From contig OV884012.1 in assembly GCA_930367205.1 (NCBI GenBank), positions 58,797,239 to 58,861,238 on the forward strand: a stretch of DNA of 64,000 nucleotides. The letters are read 5' to 3'. Of the stretch, positions 46,899-58,074 are shown piece by piece. A program made the position numbers and the translations under genes. How positions within the stretch are numbered: position 1 is the stretch's first letter; each line of letters begins with the position of its first letter. This DNA comes from Acanthosoma haemorrhoidale. Taxonomy: Eukaryota > Arthropoda > Insecta > Hemiptera > Acanthosomatidae. The notes under the pieces are model-generated. The model did no database searches, was not told the origin of the DNA, and saw only the letters and a program-made list of their open reading frames with translations.

Positions 46899-47257
46899 CA
46901 GTTAAATAATCTTTGTAGAGGAGAGTTGTTTAAAAGAAAAGAAAGAAAAGTTTTATTATAAAGTACAAGCAAAACACTGGTACATACAAATATTAAGAGG
47001 TATTATACTACATACTGGGTCAGATGTTTAGAGACAAGTCTGGGAAACAAGTGTGAACAAGTGGGGACTAAAGCTGAGACACATATTTATAAGGGTAGGG
47101 CAGTTCCGGGAAGAGGGAGCTTGGCCTAGTAATGATGCGGTCGCTTACTTAAAAATATCAATGACTTCCATGAAGTCACGAGGCAGGTATACACTAGAAG
47201 GGGCTTTTAGCCTTATATATAATATTAGGATTACAATATTCTTAGCATTATATAACT
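46899..47257 (-). repeat. Repeat copy 2 of an inverted pair
   Basis: Inverted partner of 42230-42545, about 360 bp. It is longer because of internal indels. On the element strand it has a TTATAAATATGTGTCTCAGC box and an AATAAAAC signal in its second half. Confidence 0.7.
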
Positions 47258-48692
47258 TTCGATGTTTAAAACACAGCCAAATATATGTAAAGGTCATGAA
47301 AAAGTTGGTGTGGTTTATGTCGAGTAAAATCTGTTCCAGTGCATGAGGAAGAATTTCCAATTTGGAGTTTAAGGAAAATTAACTAGTACATACACGATCA
47401 ATAAATAAAAAAATGAGACTGATGAAACCACGTTTATTGCTATCAAAATCAAAATAATTTTAACACTTAAGCTCTGTTAATTAATTTTTTTTTCTTAGCT
47501 CTATAATTATAAGATTAAAGATGAGGGAAAAATAAAAGAATATTTGGGTTAAGCGGATCCTTGTACTAGGAGTACCTGCTTGAAGGTGGTGTGAGGGAAT
47601 CTGTTAATTAAAACTTTTTCAAAGCAAATTATATTTACAACAATATCATTCCAAACGTTGTCCTTGAGCCATCCAAACCTTAGCTCTAAATAACAAAATT
47701 CAAATATAAAACTGTTGAATAAAATTGAAACGAGTATAAACCAATCGCATTGATAAATAGACTAGCTAAATTAGATGGATCGATAAAAGTTGGGCTAAAT
47801 GTCTCCAAGAAACAACGAACTACCTCGGGTCTCCATTTATCAAAGTTGACACTAAATCAATATATAACCATCACCTTAAAAAAGCAATTTGGGTAAATGC
47901 CCAAGTTATATCATCCGATATGGGTACTGGTCATCTAATTTAAACGAATTGGCAATTAATAAATGATTAAAATTGTAAAGAATTTCTAAAAACGAGCAGC
48001 GTAACACCAAATAAAGGGTGTCCCAGAATTAACGCAAGATTTGATTTAAATAGAAAACACTGAACTAGACGCTTCCTACGAACGGTAACTTAAACAGTTA
48101 GTTTGTAGAGCGACTTGTTATAGTTTAGCGCAGGCGCAGTACTCGTGAAATCTCATTAGGATTTAAAAAAAAAAAATTCTCGGCTCAAGTTTCTTCTAAA
48201 GCATCAGCGGTCACCCATGAATCTTTCAATGTTTTTTTTTTGTTATTTTTGTGTTCTCTTTTGGCTGAATACATTTTTTAGTTACCATTTTTATTAAATA
48301 TTTACTTGTACTATAAACCGGTTTGTTTTTTTTACTTTTACCTAGCGATTACTTAGTGTGATGAATTACACAATTATCGTTTTGATTGCTTTTACTAAAA
48401 TAACTTCCAGTAGATTACGTTAAAAAAAAAAAAACTCGCTACACTGAGAATGCATCAATATAAAATCCTTTGAGAATTTTTGTATCAGCAGCTGTTAGAT
48501 TTGCTTTTGTTTTTTGTATTATTTATAGCAACTGTTACAGAAAAAATCTCTACTTCAGTTTCTTTTCGCGTCTTTATGGCGTTCTAGGTAAGCCTTGCTT
48601 GAGTCATAAGTAACTTCCGTTTTTTTATCAGACATTTTGCTCTCATTAAATAACAAAATTATATTAATTTATTATGTATTCACAACTATTAT
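47258..48692. other. No recognisable gene
   Basis: AT-rich, with several A and T runs. Nothing recognised. Confidence 0.5.
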
Positions 48693-49190
48693 CTATAACC
48701 TTCTCCCATCTTCATGGCAGTTTATCAATTCCTTCCTTTTAAAATGTGGTTGGTTTGGACTGGAAGAAGTTTTCGACAGCCTGACTGGCTCTTCAGAATT
48801 GAAGGTTTTTTCATTTAAAACGTTTTGTAAGGAACAGAAAAAGTGGTAGTCTGTTGGGGCAAGATCCGGGGAGTAAGGTGAATGTGGTAAAACAGACCAT
48901 ACAAGCTCAAGAATGTTTTCTTGAGTCACCCTTGCTGTATCTGGTCGCGCATTGTAGTGTAGGACGCTTTTCATGGAGTTTCTCTTGCACTATTTGCAAC
49001 TGCTGAACGAATCTATCCGCAGTAATCGTTATATTTGACTTGAAAAACTCGTGGTGAATTATTCCTTGACAATCCCACCATACACACAATAAAATCTTTT
49101 TGCCATGGATGTTTGCTTTCGGATCTGGTAGGGGTAGTTGATATTACTTATCAAGCCACTGTCTTTAGCGGACTATATTGTCATAGGCTA
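48693..49190 (-). pseudogene. mariner transposase relic, C-terminal half
   Basis: Going down the minus strand: YDNIVR, RQWLDK, then DPKANIHGKKILLCVWWD with the first catalytic Asp (near 49070), CQGIIHHEF, RFVQQLQIVQEKLHEKRPTL, then after a frameshift SVLHYNARPDTARVTQ. In this last block the family's HDNARPH has become HYNARPD, so the second catalytic Asp is a Tyr. Then come HSPYSPDLAPTDYHFF with the third Asp, FNSEEPV and a terminal CHEDGRRL. These are hallmarks of mariner D,D34D cut-and-paste transposases. The N-terminal HTH and the terminal repeats were not found. One stop and one frameshift add to the damage. Confidence 0.82.
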
Positions 49191-49597
49191 GATGTCCTTA
49201 CAGTTTTAACTGGATTGTATTTGTGACTTAATTGTATAATTGTGAGTATCTTAATTTGCTAAAAGTATTTATAGCAGCAATCTCGCTGCACAAAAATAAC
49301 TACAATACTCAACAGTTTACAACTCCCAAAAATTTTTGTCCTTTCAAAAACTGAGTCATTTTTAGGCAAAATTGTATCTTCGGAAAATTCATTAACACAG
49401 GAGATTGGTAATTATCATGTGAATGGTATCCTGAACATGTATACATATATAAATAAAAATGTTTGGTTATGATGACCTTAAAGAATAATTTAATATCAAT
49501 TTGTAAATATTTTTATTTAATTTTTAAAAACGTTTTTTCGAATTTAGTATATTTTTATTTACTTTTCCAACAATTAGAATTTTTTTCTACTGTATTA
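49191..49597. other. No recognisable feature
   Basis: AT-rich spacer between the mariner relic and the LINE. Confidence 0.5.
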
Positions 49598-49684
49598 TTA
49601 TCATGTATTATTATTATTATTTGTTCCGGCATTTGTGCACCGCGGCCTCACTGAGACCTATTGTGCGCCGTCCATGTCCCTGTC

Positions 49685-50707
49685 CTATATATGTGACAGG
49701 CCCACGGCCTTTGCAAATCTGAGGATACTGAATGGATCGATCAGTTCACATAGTTTGGGGTCTACAATGCGATCACTACCAAAGTGAAGGTATCGCCTTC
49801 TAGCTAAGTTATCACAGTCACATATTATATGACGTGCCGTTTCTCCCTCTTTCTTGCAGAATCTGCAGATTGGTGATCCCGCTATCCCCAAATTAAAGAG
49901 GTGTTTATTTAACCGACAGTGACCTGTATAGAGTCCTGTCACACTTTTGAGTGTCCACCTGTCCATTGATAGAAGTGCTGAGCTTCTTCTCTTACAGGGT
50001 CCATTAAGAAACAGTTTCGAGTGTTCCTGTTTCTTAGTTTCTCTCCAAGAAAGTCTTGCCTTGTCCTCTAAAGCTAATTTTATACGCCTTTTAGCGTAGC
50101 TGAGGCTGATACCACATATGGGTTCAGGTGCAAGAGGTGCCTGTTCTGAGCCCACCCTTGCAAGGCCATCTGCCTTCTCATTGCCTGTGATGCCTGTGTG
50201 TCCTGGCACCCAGTCGATTCTAACCTTATTGGCTAGCGAGAGTGTGTTTAAGTTGTTTTTACACGCCTCAACCAAATAAGATCTGGTCGTATAGCTTCTC
50301 AGGGCGCCAATGGCTGCCTGGCTATCCGTGAAAATTGTGATCAGTCTGTTTCTTACACCCTCCCCAATTAAGGTTTGGGTACAGACATTGATCGCCATCA
50401 CTTCGGCCTGAAAGACCGAGGTGTGTCTACCTAAAGGAATAGAAATCCCAGATTCTGGTTTATCTTTCCTCCATATGCCGGCCCCTGATCCGTTTTCTGT
50501 TTGTGAGCCGTCTGTATAGCAATTAATCCCATTACACAGTTTATGTGGTTTGGTCTTTGTGTTTTCCGCACAGTATAAAACGTCTGTGTGTTTCTTAACT
50601 TGTAGGTCAGAGTGCATTGACAGCACCTCGTCCTCATCAATTCTTCTGAACAAGTTCCCATGTCCCATGTGAGTCATGACTTTGTGATCTTGTTCCTGAT
50701 TTCGCAA
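49685..50707 (-). pseudogene. LINE ORF2: RNase H and C-terminal zinc knuckle
   Basis: After the frameshift, the frame enters at about RNQEQDHKVMTHMGHGNLF. The RNase H domain shows its four acidic residues: CYTDGSQTENGSGAG (Asp), VFQAEVMAI (Glu), TIFTDSQAAIGAL (Asp) and WVPGHTGITGNEKADGLAR (Asp). It would digest the RNA strand of the RNA-DNA hybrid during target-primed reverse transcription. Near the C-terminus is a CCHC-type finger, CRFCKKEGETARHIICDC, common in this LINE group. The stop is at 49685. Apart from the single frameshift to the RT part, no lesion is seen in 340 codons, indicating a fairly young insertion. Confidence 0.88.
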
Positions 50708-51809
50708 GTCTGTAAGCCACGTTCAAGGCTTGCGCTTCTACTTCTATGTGCAGTGGATTCAAGTTCAATAAGACTTCCATTGCAGCAGTAGGAGTTGTAC
50801 TCATGGCACCAGTGATCATGAGACATGAAAGCCTCTGTAATTTGCCAAGCAAAGTTCTATTTTTACTAATACTACCTCTGTGCCACCACGCCATAGAGGC
50901 ATAGAGCACCATTGGTCTAACTGCTGCGGTATATAGCCAGAATAACATTCTGGGTTGTAGTCCCCAGGTCCTACCCACAGCCCTTTTACATGCATAGAGG
51001 CATCGAAGTGCCTTCATAGTAGTATTCCTGATGTGTTTAGACCAGTCCAATTTTCTATCCAGAGTAACCCCTAGATGCTTTACCTCACTACAAATGCTTA
51101 CCTGTGTCCCCCCTATATAGGGTGGTCTAACTATAGCATTTCTTTTGTTAGTGAAGATACAGAGATTTATCTTCTGGGGATTGATTCCTAAACCATTCTT
51201 TTCACACCAATCCCTCAAAAGACCCATCGATGCGGAAAGCAACTCAGAAATGGTTTCTGAGAACTTGCCCCCTATGAGCACAGCAATGTCATCAGCATAA
51301 CCCTGTGCGTAGAACCCTGCACAGTTTAGGTTTGTTAACAATGAGTCAACGACCAAACACCACAGTAATGGAGATAACACCCCTCCCTGTGGACATCCTC
51401 CCACTGGCTTCATCCACAGTTTGGTTTGTCCCAATTGTGATTGTAAAATCCTATTCTCTAGCACGGTGTTTATCCAGCTAGAGGCTAAGGAACTAATCCC
51501 CTTTCTTTCTAAGGCTGATGCCATAGTGTTATAGGGTGTGCGATCAAAGGCACCTTCTATATCAACAAAGATGCCTGCCATTATTTCTTTATGAACTAGG
51601 GATCTCTCTATCCTGGAAACCAGGTGGTGGAGAGCAATTTCACAGGATTTTCCTGCCTGGTATGCGAATTGAGCGCTATGGAGCGGTCGTTCTACCAGTA
51701 TTCCATCCCTAATATGTCTGTCTATGACCTTTTCCAAGGTCTTCATTAAAAATGAAGTCAGACATATTGGTCTGTAAGACTTGGGTTCGTCATAGGACTT
51801 TTTCCCAGG
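50637..51809 (-). pseudogene. LINE ORF2: reverse transcriptase part
   Basis: Open from the element's first base (PGKKSYDEPKSYRPICLTSF) to a stop at 50637. RT blocks: KTLEKVIDRHIRDGI, SAQFAYQAGKSCEIALHHLV, AGIFVDIEGAFDRTPY (first Asp), GGCPQGGVLSPLLWCLVVDS, AQGYADDIAVLIGG at about 51290 with the YADD pair intact, then NPQKINLCIF and HLGVTLDRKLDW, and a thumb region with RPMVLYASMAWW. All RT residues seem intact. The only clear lesion in this part is a frameshift near 50707 that separates it from the RNase H frame; the two frames overlap by about 70 bp. The upstream endonuclease and ORF1 are absent because of 5' truncation. Confidence 0.88.
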
Positions 51810-51823
51810 TTATCATGTATTAT

Positions 51824-52154
51824 CATGTAACTATATAAGTTAAGATGAAAAGGATTATCGAATCAATAGATTCACCGGAGGATCTATAATTATATAATTA
51901 TCTGGAAATTTAAAGGGGCTATGGAAAAAAAAAAAAAAAAAATTATCGAATCATGTAAATACTACAGGTAATTCCATACAAATTTTTAAGTTTTATTTAT
52001 ATTATTTTATCTAATAAATTAATTCATTATACTCATTTTTGTACCAAAAAGTGTTGAATATGTTAACGATTTCAACATACTGGATCATTTTGTATACTCT
52101 AAACAAGTAAACAAAAATCATTGATGTTTTAGTAATGAAAAAACAAAAAGTCAT
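51824..52154. other. No recognisable feature
   Basis: AT-rich spacer with an A-run at 51924-51941. Confidence 0.5.
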
Positions 52155-53008
52155 TGTAGTGACCGCTAACTACATAAGATAAATACTCTATTGTATATTT
52201 ATTGAAAATTAATTTAGACAAATGTAAATAACATAAATAAGTCATTGTAAATGTTGTAAACAATAAAGAAGTCCCAGCTGCAAGTCAATTAAGTTAAGAG
52301 CTGGGAACCCGCTACCCCACTCAGGTAGTAAAACGACCCTACCAGGCCAGGTCTACGGCTGCCTAGCACAAAGCCCCACCGCATACTGGGGTCTCATTGG
52401 ATACAATAACGAGGCAGATGATTGGGCCTAACAAGCCACAAAGCAGATCTCGGGCTGTAATTCATTCTCCCGACAAAGCTACTTATGACTTGCAGCTGCA
52501 CTGTTGTTTCAAGAATTTTGCCTTCTCATTATGAAAACCTCTGCATCTCTCTCTCCTCACCTCGCCACGTTTTAGTCCGGCGTTATTAGACCCCACGCCT
52601 TCCTAGTGGGAATCTCTGACTTCGTCTCGCTAAATCTAGGAAATCCTTGGGAGAGACCTCTCCCTAGTGGACAACGGCTGTCGTGGCCCTGCAAGCTTAC
52701 CTATTAGTGTTCCCCACGGCGATTCAGTCTGCCTCTCTCCGGTTCACAGTCGCCTTTGGGATCCGGACGGTTTTCGCCTACCCTTACATACCGAGCGTGA
52801 ATTCGTTTTCATTCCAAGATCACACAAACTACCTACACTACCTACCTCATACCTCTTCTCCTGAGCTTGTCGGGGCACAAACCTATCAAAAAATGGAGTC
52901 AGATAGCAAGACCGTCATGAAACGATTGTCCAGGTCATAAACTTAATCAACCGTCACTTCGCCACCAGGGCTAGGGTAACTGGGTACCCCCCTCGTGACG
53001 ACACGACA
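52155..53008 (+). mobile_element. Solo LTR (LTR-1) with 5-bp target duplication GTCAT
   Basis: 854 bp from TGTAGTGACCGCTAACTACA to CGTGACGACACGACA, flanked by GTCAT (52150-52154 and 53009-53013). No nested insertion. A good full-length reference for LTR-1. Confidence 0.92.
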
Positions 53009-53013
53009 GTCAT

Positions 53014-53534
53014 TAGTATAGCTGATTATTGCCAAGCACTAAACAGAAACAGGAAAGCCTTTCCAACCCGCATATTTGTTACGTAAGCTAAATATTATCC
53101 TGTAGTTCATATTTGTTAACTTTTCAAGTATTAGGTTTTTAAAGCTACTTTTATCCCCTCATTGTTTTGTTAGATGATAGCGTGGGGATCCGCGAGTCAT
53201 TCGTACTTTGCATTGGTCACAGACGGATGATGTCTTTCGTGTATGCATGTCCTTATGAGTGAATTGAGTATGTCAAATCTAAGTCTAATCACATTTTATT
53301 GATCCAAAGAGATTTCTTCTAATCTCTACCACCCTTAATTTATTCCAGTTTGTCAACAGCCCCCATTCTTCATTATAGATCAATCATTTACTAGCAGACG
53401 TAATCGTACACCAATCGTATATTTAGTACTTTGCTAAAGAGGCATTACAATAAATTAATATTAAATCATTAATTAATTTTAAACTCCTCACATCATCTAT
53501 TTTAGGTTGTCATTTAAAATCATCCAATCTGAAC
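53014..53534. other. No recognisable feature
   Basis: AT-rich spacer. Confidence 0.5.
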
Positions 53535-53963
53535 AAGTTTCGTGGTAGTCCAACGGAGACACATCATGTTTTTCGACTGATTGCAGCACCTAACAAACCC
53601 AGTGTTTAACACTATAACCCCACCACTCTTCCTGCATCGATGTCAACAAACCGTCGGGGAAATCAGGTTAAGAGTTTGTTGTTAGATGTTAGTTAGTTTT
53701 AATTCTATGATTCATAAGGTGAGCCCCATTACTTTCTAACATGTTTACACAATGAATGTATGATGTACATTATACTTTTATAACAATCACAAATCGCAAT
53801 GTAAAATTATTAAAAATTGTATAAAATGTAGCCAAGCTATAGGACATAAACGACCTATTGTAAATAGATTCATGTAGAATCTATACTAATTCCCATAATT
53901 TATAATAACAAGAAGGGGATATGAAGAAAAAGTTTCGTAATGGATTATCAACTTTTGTGCTTA
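53535..53963 (+). pseudogene. Jockey-B-like LINE: ORF2 C-terminal relic and 3'UTR
   Basis: VQRRHIMFFD, a stop, LQHLTNPVFNTITPP and LFLHR (53545-53650) match the C-termini at 9181 and 33405. Downstream are ATAAGGTGAGCCCCAT, the family's 3'UTR motif, and further sequence (53799-53963) that recurs at 58111-58274. The latter ends with AACAAGAAGGGGATATGAAG, which resembles the family's AATAAAAGGGGTTTTGAAGA end, so it may be this subfamily's own 3' terminus. No polyA tail. Stops are present. Confidence 0.6.
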
Positions 53964-54059
53964 CCTGTGTTAAACTCAGGTTGTCTTTGAAGGAATATTT
54001 TAAACTTGTTAAACTACGATGAAGAATCATATCAAAGACTCAATTTAATCAGTGTAAAA

Positions 54060-54297
54060 AATGACTGTCCCCTGGCCTGAGACTGCTAGTAGCGAAGGAA
54101 CGTGACCCGAATGTGGATGAAAGGCCTGCAATTACACCCAAGGTGACGGTAAGCCGCTTTCCAGTAATGTCAAACCTCCCTTTAGGTGGTCTACTGAAAT
54201 ACCACTGTTTCACGGGCCGACATCTTCTCCGAAATAATCCGAACCTCGGCAACGAGCCCACCTGGTTAATTAGGAACTGTTTAGTGTGGATTCGCTA
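54060..54297 (+). other. GC-richer open frame, unassigned
   Basis: Open for about 79 codons to a TAA at 54296, and open on the opposite strand as well. The plus frame holds LLVAKERDPNVDERPAITPK then VSRFPVMSNLPLGGLLKYH, with a possible splice donor GACG|GTAAGC near 54148. The composition stands out from AT-rich flanks. It could be a host exon or a fragment of an unknown element; I recognise no domain. Confidence 0.25.
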
Positions 54298-54518
54298 AAA
54301 AAAAGTGTTAATTTCAGAGCTTTCTAGAAGAAGTTAACTTTTTATGTCAGTAGATACTTTTAAGATCTATTAAAACAAGAAAAGCGGTTTATCCTGAAGG
54401 TGCACCGGAGGGATGAAAGAGCTTTAAATTTTTACTACACACGAAATATAATTCGTGTGATGCATCCCACAATCAAAAGTTTCGATACGACTACGAAAAC
54501 TATTTCGTTGACTTTATC
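54298..54518. other. No recognisable feature
   Basis: AT-rich spacer. Confidence 0.45.
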
Positions 54519-54528
54519 TTATAATCCA

Positions 54529-54728
54529 AACAGAAGGAGAGCCCCATCACCTAGTCTTGTATATATGTATTTTGACCTTTTAACTTCGAAAAGATATTGT
54601 TGTTGTAATTCTACCTTCCTTCGAATGCATCTGCGCATGCAGTAAGAGGAGATATTGTAAATATTTGTTCAATGAATTTTGTTCACATATTGTAAAAATA
54701 AATAAAAGGGTTATGAAAAAAAAAATTA
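54529..54728 (+). mobile_element. Short Jockey-B-type LINE tail
   Basis: About 200 bp: GCCCCATCACCTAGTCTTGT, CCTTCGAATGCATCTGCGCA, AATAAAAGGGTTATGAAAA and an A-run. It is flanked by the 10-bp duplication TTATAATCCA (54519-54528 and 54729-54738). Confidence 0.85.
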
Positions 54729-54738
54729 TTATAATCCA

Positions 54739-56698
54739 CTTCAGTCCGCCATTAATCAGAACGAAGAATTTGTTAATATAATACACTAAAGGATAAAATA
54801 ATTCTTATTTTTAATAATTTAGTCATTTATAAGGCTCTTCGTTTTATTTATATCATTTTAAATATAATTTAATCATCACGTAGTGCTAAAACAGGAAATA
54901 TCATTCCTCAAAAAGAATAATCGGTTTATTTATAATAGCGAACAAAATCTTAATGACAAGTTTACCTGTGGTAAATGACATAAATTATATATTGTTAAAA
55001 AGAATTTCAAGATCATTAGTTTGATATACTTCTCATAATAATAGACCAGTTTATTTTTAATAATACTTCTATGTGCTTGTTAAGGAGTTCATTTGTCAAT
55101 ATTAAATAAAATGATACAACAATAAAATAGTTAGACATTGTTGAATAAATTCATTTAACTCAGTGTCTAGTGATCTAGCTTAATCTCTTACCTGTGGTAA
55201 TTATTAAGTAGCAATTATTTTTCAGAAGCAAGTATGTGAGTATTAAAGGAGGATTAAAATCACGTGATATCTAAAAACCACACTTTAGTAATACACTGAA
55301 ATTAACTTGCACTCTGAACACACCTCGTGTTACTTGTGCGACGGTATAACAAACAGTGTTATATCACCTTAAATAAGTACTCTAAAAGAAAAAGTCACTT
55401 TTTAAAAACTTAGATAAGGTGGTTTAGAGAGGGGAAGTACTTCCTAAGTGTACTCCCGTTCGTGGTATTGGTCCCTCTGGCATTCCAAATCTTATTGGTC
55501 CAGTCGCTAATTCCACTTAGCCATATTTGACAGTTTTATTATCTTACTAATAGCCAAGGGGAAATTCATGTTACTCTAGCTTGAACAAGAGATCCCCAAA
55601 GGTGAGGAGATACACATAAGTGAAAAAACATTTATTTTAAAAACAAAACCTACAAAACCCCCTAAAATTGAGTCTATAAATGAATGTAAGATTTTATTGC
55701 AGTTATTTTTTAAGTTATGAGCGGAGAAACATGGTAATGTCAAAACCCAAAACTAAATATTAGAATCGAACCCCAAAGTATCCAATATGGTTAGTGCTTA
55801 GTGCCCGTCAGAACTGTGGTAGTGGCAGCTTATATTTGTAATTATGTTTTTTAACTGTCATACTAGTAAGTCAATACAGTTAAATGTTCTGTGCCATTAA
55901 AGAATAACAACTGTCAAAGTCTGAGTGTTCTAGCACCTGCAGATCGATTATTCATACATAAAGTGCTTTCTATTATTTTCATCAAATTACTTTAAGACAA
56001 AAAGTAAAACGGAAAATTCGAAAAAAATAAAATAGCGAAGAAGGTAGCTGAGGCTAACTGTTATTGTTGTAACAAAACGTTTGACAACAATGGATGTCAT
56101 GATGTCACAAAGATATCGTTGCATAAAAACAACTTTTCATCGATAGCTTTGACTTTCACATTAACAATGACACGAAATCGTTCAAGCAGTCAAGTCTGAA
56201 AGAACTGACTGACGTTGATTCGAAATTAATTTTCCCACTCAATTTTTCTCAATGTAACATCTATTTGTTTGGGAAAATGTTTTGTTAAATAATGGATTTC
56301 TTTATCGTCACTGATAAGTTCTATTAAATATAGAAGCTATTCTATATTGAAAGGATAACGCAAAATATTAGGTGAATCTTTGAGGAGTTTAGCGCTTTTC
56401 AAGTAGTTTTTTACTTTTAAGGTTTTACAGTAATGTTGTAAATAAACGCTCTGTTTTTAAATTTTAGAATTGTATAAATAGTATTTTATGTCACTTATTT
56501 TAATATAAAAATCACACTCTGCTTCATGCGAATTAATCATGTCACACCAGGAAGTAAAACGTGTGGCCTGATGACATTGCTTTTTCTTCATAGGTCTTGA
56601 ATCAGTAGGAGTCAGTAAACAAAGTAAATTAAATAAAAACTGTGTTCAATCAATAAATCAATAAAAAAGAAAAAGAAAATAAATTAAAGTAGAAAGGC
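54739..56698. other. No recognisable gene
   Basis: AT-rich. A patch near 55440-55530 is GC-richer but not identified. Confidence 0.5.
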
Positions 56699-57046
56699 CT
56701 AAGAAGACCCTATGGAGGGAGGCTCGTGGCTTACTGCAGACTGAGAGGTAGGGAATGTTTTCCTGTATTCATTCAATTCCCCACGGGATTTTTGTTCATT
56801 TCTCCTTCTGGTGGGCGATTCTCTCTCAAGTGTCCTTAGAAGGTTCAACTGGCTATAAGTAGACTTACATGAGGGCTCACTGGAGCGGACTCCCCCTGGA
56901 GGAGAGTTCTCTGTACTCTCTGAGTAGTCTGCTGCAGTAGTAGCATTGGCCACAACATTTTCAGAAGTGTACCCGTCGAAATGCATTAGGAACAGCACGG
57001 CCCCTTGAGGTACACCATGTGTGAGAGGGTTGGCATAAACTCCCAC
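56699..57046 (-). other. Unassigned 115-codon open frame, possibly retroelement-derived
   Basis: The frame starts GVYANPLTHGVPQGAVLFL. HGVPQGAVL resembles the GVPQGSVL block of LINE reverse transcriptases, but the following residues do not continue as an RT (no YADD box). The rest is Ser/Glu/Arg-rich and ends SHEPPSIGSS. GC content is above its flanks. It may be a rearranged RT fragment or an unrelated coding remnant. Confidence 0.3.
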
Positions 57047-57124
57047 TCAATAATCTTCCCCTGTACTTGAATCGCAAAAAAGAATTGGGTGGAACTTGGG
57101 TAGAAGATAATGAGACGAGAACAA

Positions 57125-58036
57125 TGTATCGACCATTAACTACATAAGATAAATCACCCTATACTCTACTATATATACTATTGTATATATATTCCAAATT
57201 GGTTATAATATGTTGTAAATTAATTTAAACAAATGTAAATAACATTACCAAACCATAGTCATTGTAAATGTTGTATACAATAAAAGACGCAGCTGCAAAA
57301 AACTAGTTAGAGGCTGGAAAGGGTAGAGCAGGTATCAGGCGACCCAGGCCTAGGCCTGGGTCACTGCCAAGAACAAAGCGACACCGCAACTGCAATATCA
57401 TTGGGCACAATAACGCCTTACATCATTGGCTACTAACGAGCCACCGCTGAGTATAAGTAGGGCCCGGTTTTGGCCTGTAGATCATTCTCACGACGGCTCT
57501 CTAACTGGTGAACTTGCAGCTGCACTGTTGTTCAAGACTTGGCCTTCTCATTTATGAAAACCTCTGGACCTTTCTTCCCAACCTCGCTATGTTTTAGTCC
57601 GGCATTGTCAGACCCCACGCCTTCCTAGTGGGAATCTCTGACTTCGTCTCGCTAAATCTAGCACCTCCTTGGGAGAGACCTCTCCCTAGTGGACAACGGC
57701 TGTCGTGGCCCTGCAAGCTTACCAAGCTGTGTTCCCTACGGCGATTCAGTTTGCCTCTCTCCGGTTCACACTCGTCTTTGGAATCCGGACGGCTTTCGCC
57801 TACCCTCAGATAACGAGTGTGAATTCGTGTTCATTCCAATACCACATAAACTACTTACAATACCTACCTCATACCTCTTCTCCTGAACATAGTGCATTGT
57901 CAGGACACATTCCTATCAAATATGGAATCAGATTGTAAGACCCGTCATGAAGCAATTGTCCAGGTCATAGCCTAATCAACCCTCACTTCGTCACCAGGGC
58001 TAGGGTAACTAGGCAACCCCCTTGTGACGAACCGAA
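57125..58036 (+). mobile_element. Solo LTR (LTR-1), near-perfect target duplication
   Basis: About 912 bp from TGTATCGACCATTAACTACA to GTGACGAACCGAA (terminal CA mutated). The flanks are AACAA (57120-57124) and AACCA (58037-58041), one mismatch. It retains the TATAAG box at 57452 and an initiator-like GATCATTCTCACG at about 57480, the segment deleted from the proviral 5'LTR. Confidence 0.88.
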
Positions 58037-58074
58037 AACCAAGTACATGTTTTGTTTTTTTAATTTTAAATATA

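Larger units (their letters stand above)
49612..51809 (-). mobile_element. I-group-like LINE, 5'-truncated, with 14-bp target duplication
   Basis: The element strand starts at 51809 inside ORF2 and ends in a run of TAA units (plus-strand ATT repeats at 49612-49621), after a GC-rich 70-bp 3'UTR. Identical TTATCATGTATTAT copies flank it (49598-49611 and 51810-51823). A TAA-repeat tail in place of polyA, plus an RNase H domain, points to the I group in the broad sense (I, LOA and relatives). Confidence 0.9.

Noticed and set aside
52667..52940. Open frames inside the LTRs (also at 40234-40580, 57628-57938, 9779-10108)
   Set aside because: They recur in every LTR-1 copy in several frames at once; they reflect GC-rich LTR sequence, not proteins.
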